6,070 nucleotides of DNA from Candidatus Caccousia avistercoris (GTDB taxonomy: Bacteria > Bacillota > Clostridia > Oscillospirales > Acutalibacteraceae). Location: contig DVMK01000239.1 in assembly GCA_018715025.1 (NCBI GenBank), positions 1 to 6,070 on the forward strand, in the 5' to 3' direction. The notes beneath the pieces were generated by a model. The model saw only the letters and a list, made by a program, of their open reading frames with translations, was not told the DNA's origin and searched no databases. Position numbers and translations under genes: made by a program. Of the stretch, positions 5,105 through 6,070 are shown piece after piece. Positions within the stretch are counted from its first letter, which is position 1. Every line of letters starts with the position of its first letter.

Positions 5105-5989
5105 TCAGCCCTTCACGCTGCCCACCACAATCCCCTTGATGTAGTATTTCTGCAGGAAGGGGTACACGCACATGATGGGCAGGGCGGCCAGGAAAATCTG
5201 AGCCGCTTCGATCGTTTTTTCGCTGGTATGCTCCATGCGGGCCAGCTGCTCCGGCGTCATCAGTGTTTCCACGTTGTTTTTGGACTCCATAAGCAGGGTG
5301 GCCAGGTAGGTCTGCAGGGGATATTTGTCCGGTGTATTCATGTAAATATAGCCGTCCATCCACACGTTCCAGTTGGCCACGGTAGCAAACAGGATGATGG
5401 TGGCCAGCGAGGGCAGCGACATAGGCAGATAGATGCGGAAGAGAGTTTTCATCTGGCTGGCGCCGTCGATCACGGCTGCGTCCTCAATTTCGGTGGGGAT
5501 TCCCCGGAAGAAATTCAGCATAAGGATCATAAAGGACACGTTCATGGCGCCCGGCAGCGTCAGCGCCCAGATGGTGTTAATCATCTTCAGCTTGCTGATC
5601 ACCATGTACAGGGGAATCTGCCCGCCGTTAAACAGCATGGTGAACACGAAGAACCAGGAAAACACCGTGCGGGCGTGGAATTTTTTGTTGCTCTTGGAGA
5701 GGGGGTACGCTGTCATAATGACCAGCAGGATATTCACCGGCACGCCGATGGCAACGCGAAGAAGGGTGACGCCCAGCGAGGTCCAGAACTGGCTGTCCTC
5801 CATCACGTACTGGTAAGCGGCCAGGTTAAAGCCTACCGGGATGAGCCCCACATGGCCGGCCACCGCTTCAATCTTCTCAGAGAAGGAGAGGGCGATTACG
5901 TGCAGGATGGGGACAAAGCAGATAACGATGAGAAGGGTAAGGAAGGAGTAATTGACGATTTGAAAAACAGAGATGCGTTTCCGTACCAA
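5105..5989 (-). CDS. Carbohydrate ABC transporter permease, LplC/YtcP type
   Basis: 294-residue inner-membrane subunit of a binding-protein-dependent sugar importer (MetI-like permease fold), the typical LplC length. About six hydrophobic segments: ~11-35, ~71-95, ~108-131, ~138-160, ~190-210 and ~263-280. The cytoplasmic EAA loop that docks on the ATPase is clear: EDAAVIDGASQMKTLFRIYLP (169-189), with Gly176 and the terminal LP. The tail YYIKGIVVGSVKG (282-294) is the hallmark ending of LplC/YtcP permeases. The start is TTG (5989-5987): the next in-frame Met would remove the first membrane segment, and GGAAAGGGGG lies just upstream. It follows the partner permease by 18 bases. No ATPase gene is seen; systems of this type commonly use a shared MsmX-like ATPase encoded elsewhere. 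Likely cargo is an oligosaccharide, identity unknown. Confidence 0.95.
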   Translation of the reverse strand: MVRKRISVFQIVNYSFLTLLIVICFVPILHVIALSFSEKIEAVAGHVGLIPVGFNLAAYQYVMEDSQFWTSLGVTLLRVAIGVPVNILLVIMTAYPLSKSNKKFHARTVFSWFFVFTMLFNGGQIPLYMVISKLKMINTIWALTLPGAMNVSFMILMLNFFRGIPTEIEDAAVIDGASQMKTLFRIYLPMSLPSLATIILFATVANWNVWMDGYIYMNTPDKYPLQTYLATLLMESKNNVETLMTPEQLARMEHTSEKTIEAAQIFLAALPIMCVYPFLQKYYIKGIVVGSVKG

Positions 5990-6007
5990 AGCCTTTTCCC
6001 CCTTTCC

Positions 6008-6070
6008 TTAAAACACCTGGTAATCGAAATATTTGGTGGCGATGCCGTAGGAGATAACCACCAAAAGGAA
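6008..6070 (-). CDS. Carbohydrate ABC transporter permease, LplB/YteP type, C-terminal end only
   Basis: Only the last 20 codons and the TAA stop are in the window; the frame is open to the edge. The visible peptide, FLLVVISYGIATKYFDYQVF, is a hydrophobic helix followed by a short polar tail, as expected at the C-terminus of the LplB partner permease (compare the common ending with a membrane helix then a polar stretch and a terminal aromatic). The identification rests mainly on position: LplB-type genes normally directly precede LplC-type genes, and here the gap is 18 bases. The rest of the gene, and probably the binding-protein gene, lie to the right of the window. Confidence 0.7.
   Translation of the reverse strand, partial: FLLVVISYGIATKYFDYQVF

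Noticed and set aside
1..6070. CRISPR arrays, tRNA/rRNA genes, transposases, attachment sites or toxin-antitoxin pairs
   Set aside because: No regularly spaced repeats, no cloverleaf or rRNA-like sequence, and no matching protein motifs were seen on either strand.

Overview
The window reads as chromosomal DNA of a GC-rich anaerobic Firmicute, probably a gut Clostridia/Oscillospiraceae-type organism. This is inferred from purine-rich Shine-Dalgarno sites (one a perfect AAGGAGG), frequent GTG/TTG starts, an LplB/LplC-type sugar ABC transporter, a Cys-type sulfatase and a stand-alone CBM9-like protein. Genus cannot be fixed from this sequence. No RNA gene, CRISPR array, insertion sequence or phage gene is visible.

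Left part (1-1990, + strand): the 3' portion of an aldo/keto reductase (AKR) gene, cut by the window edge, is followed 119 bases later by a second AKR-like gene. The second is the oddest object here. Its first ~69 codons encode a lipoprotein signal peptide and a hydrophilic segment, joined directly to an AKR barrel that lacks its usual N-terminal hairpin and first strand. GC content jumps at the junction (about 55% to about 68%), so it looks like a chimeric gene. A cluster of three hairpins, the last a strong terminator, closes this unit.

Middle (2024-4523): an AraC-family regulator on the - strand is divergent from a 484-residue cytoplasmic Cys-type sulfatase on the + strand. Their ~130-base shared control region holds a 15-base palindrome and an 8+8 inverted repeat around a promoter with a good -10 but a poor -35. 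This suggests the AraC protein controls the sulfatase. A 15-bp-stem terminator ends the sulfatase gene and, from the other side, the next operon.

Right part (4534-6070, - strand): transcribed right to left are the tail of an LplB-like permease, a complete LplC/YtcP-like permease and a CBM9-like carbohydrate-binding protein, with gaps of only 18 and 16 bases. They form the end of a glycan-uptake operon that continues beyond the window.

Taken together, the middle and right parts suggest a locus that imports a (possibly sulfated) oligosaccharide and desulfates it in the cytoplasm. The link between the sulfatase and the transporter is inferred only from position. The AKR pair may be unrelated to it. 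No clearly new system is evident; the lipoprotein-AKR chimera and the divergent control region most deserve a second look.
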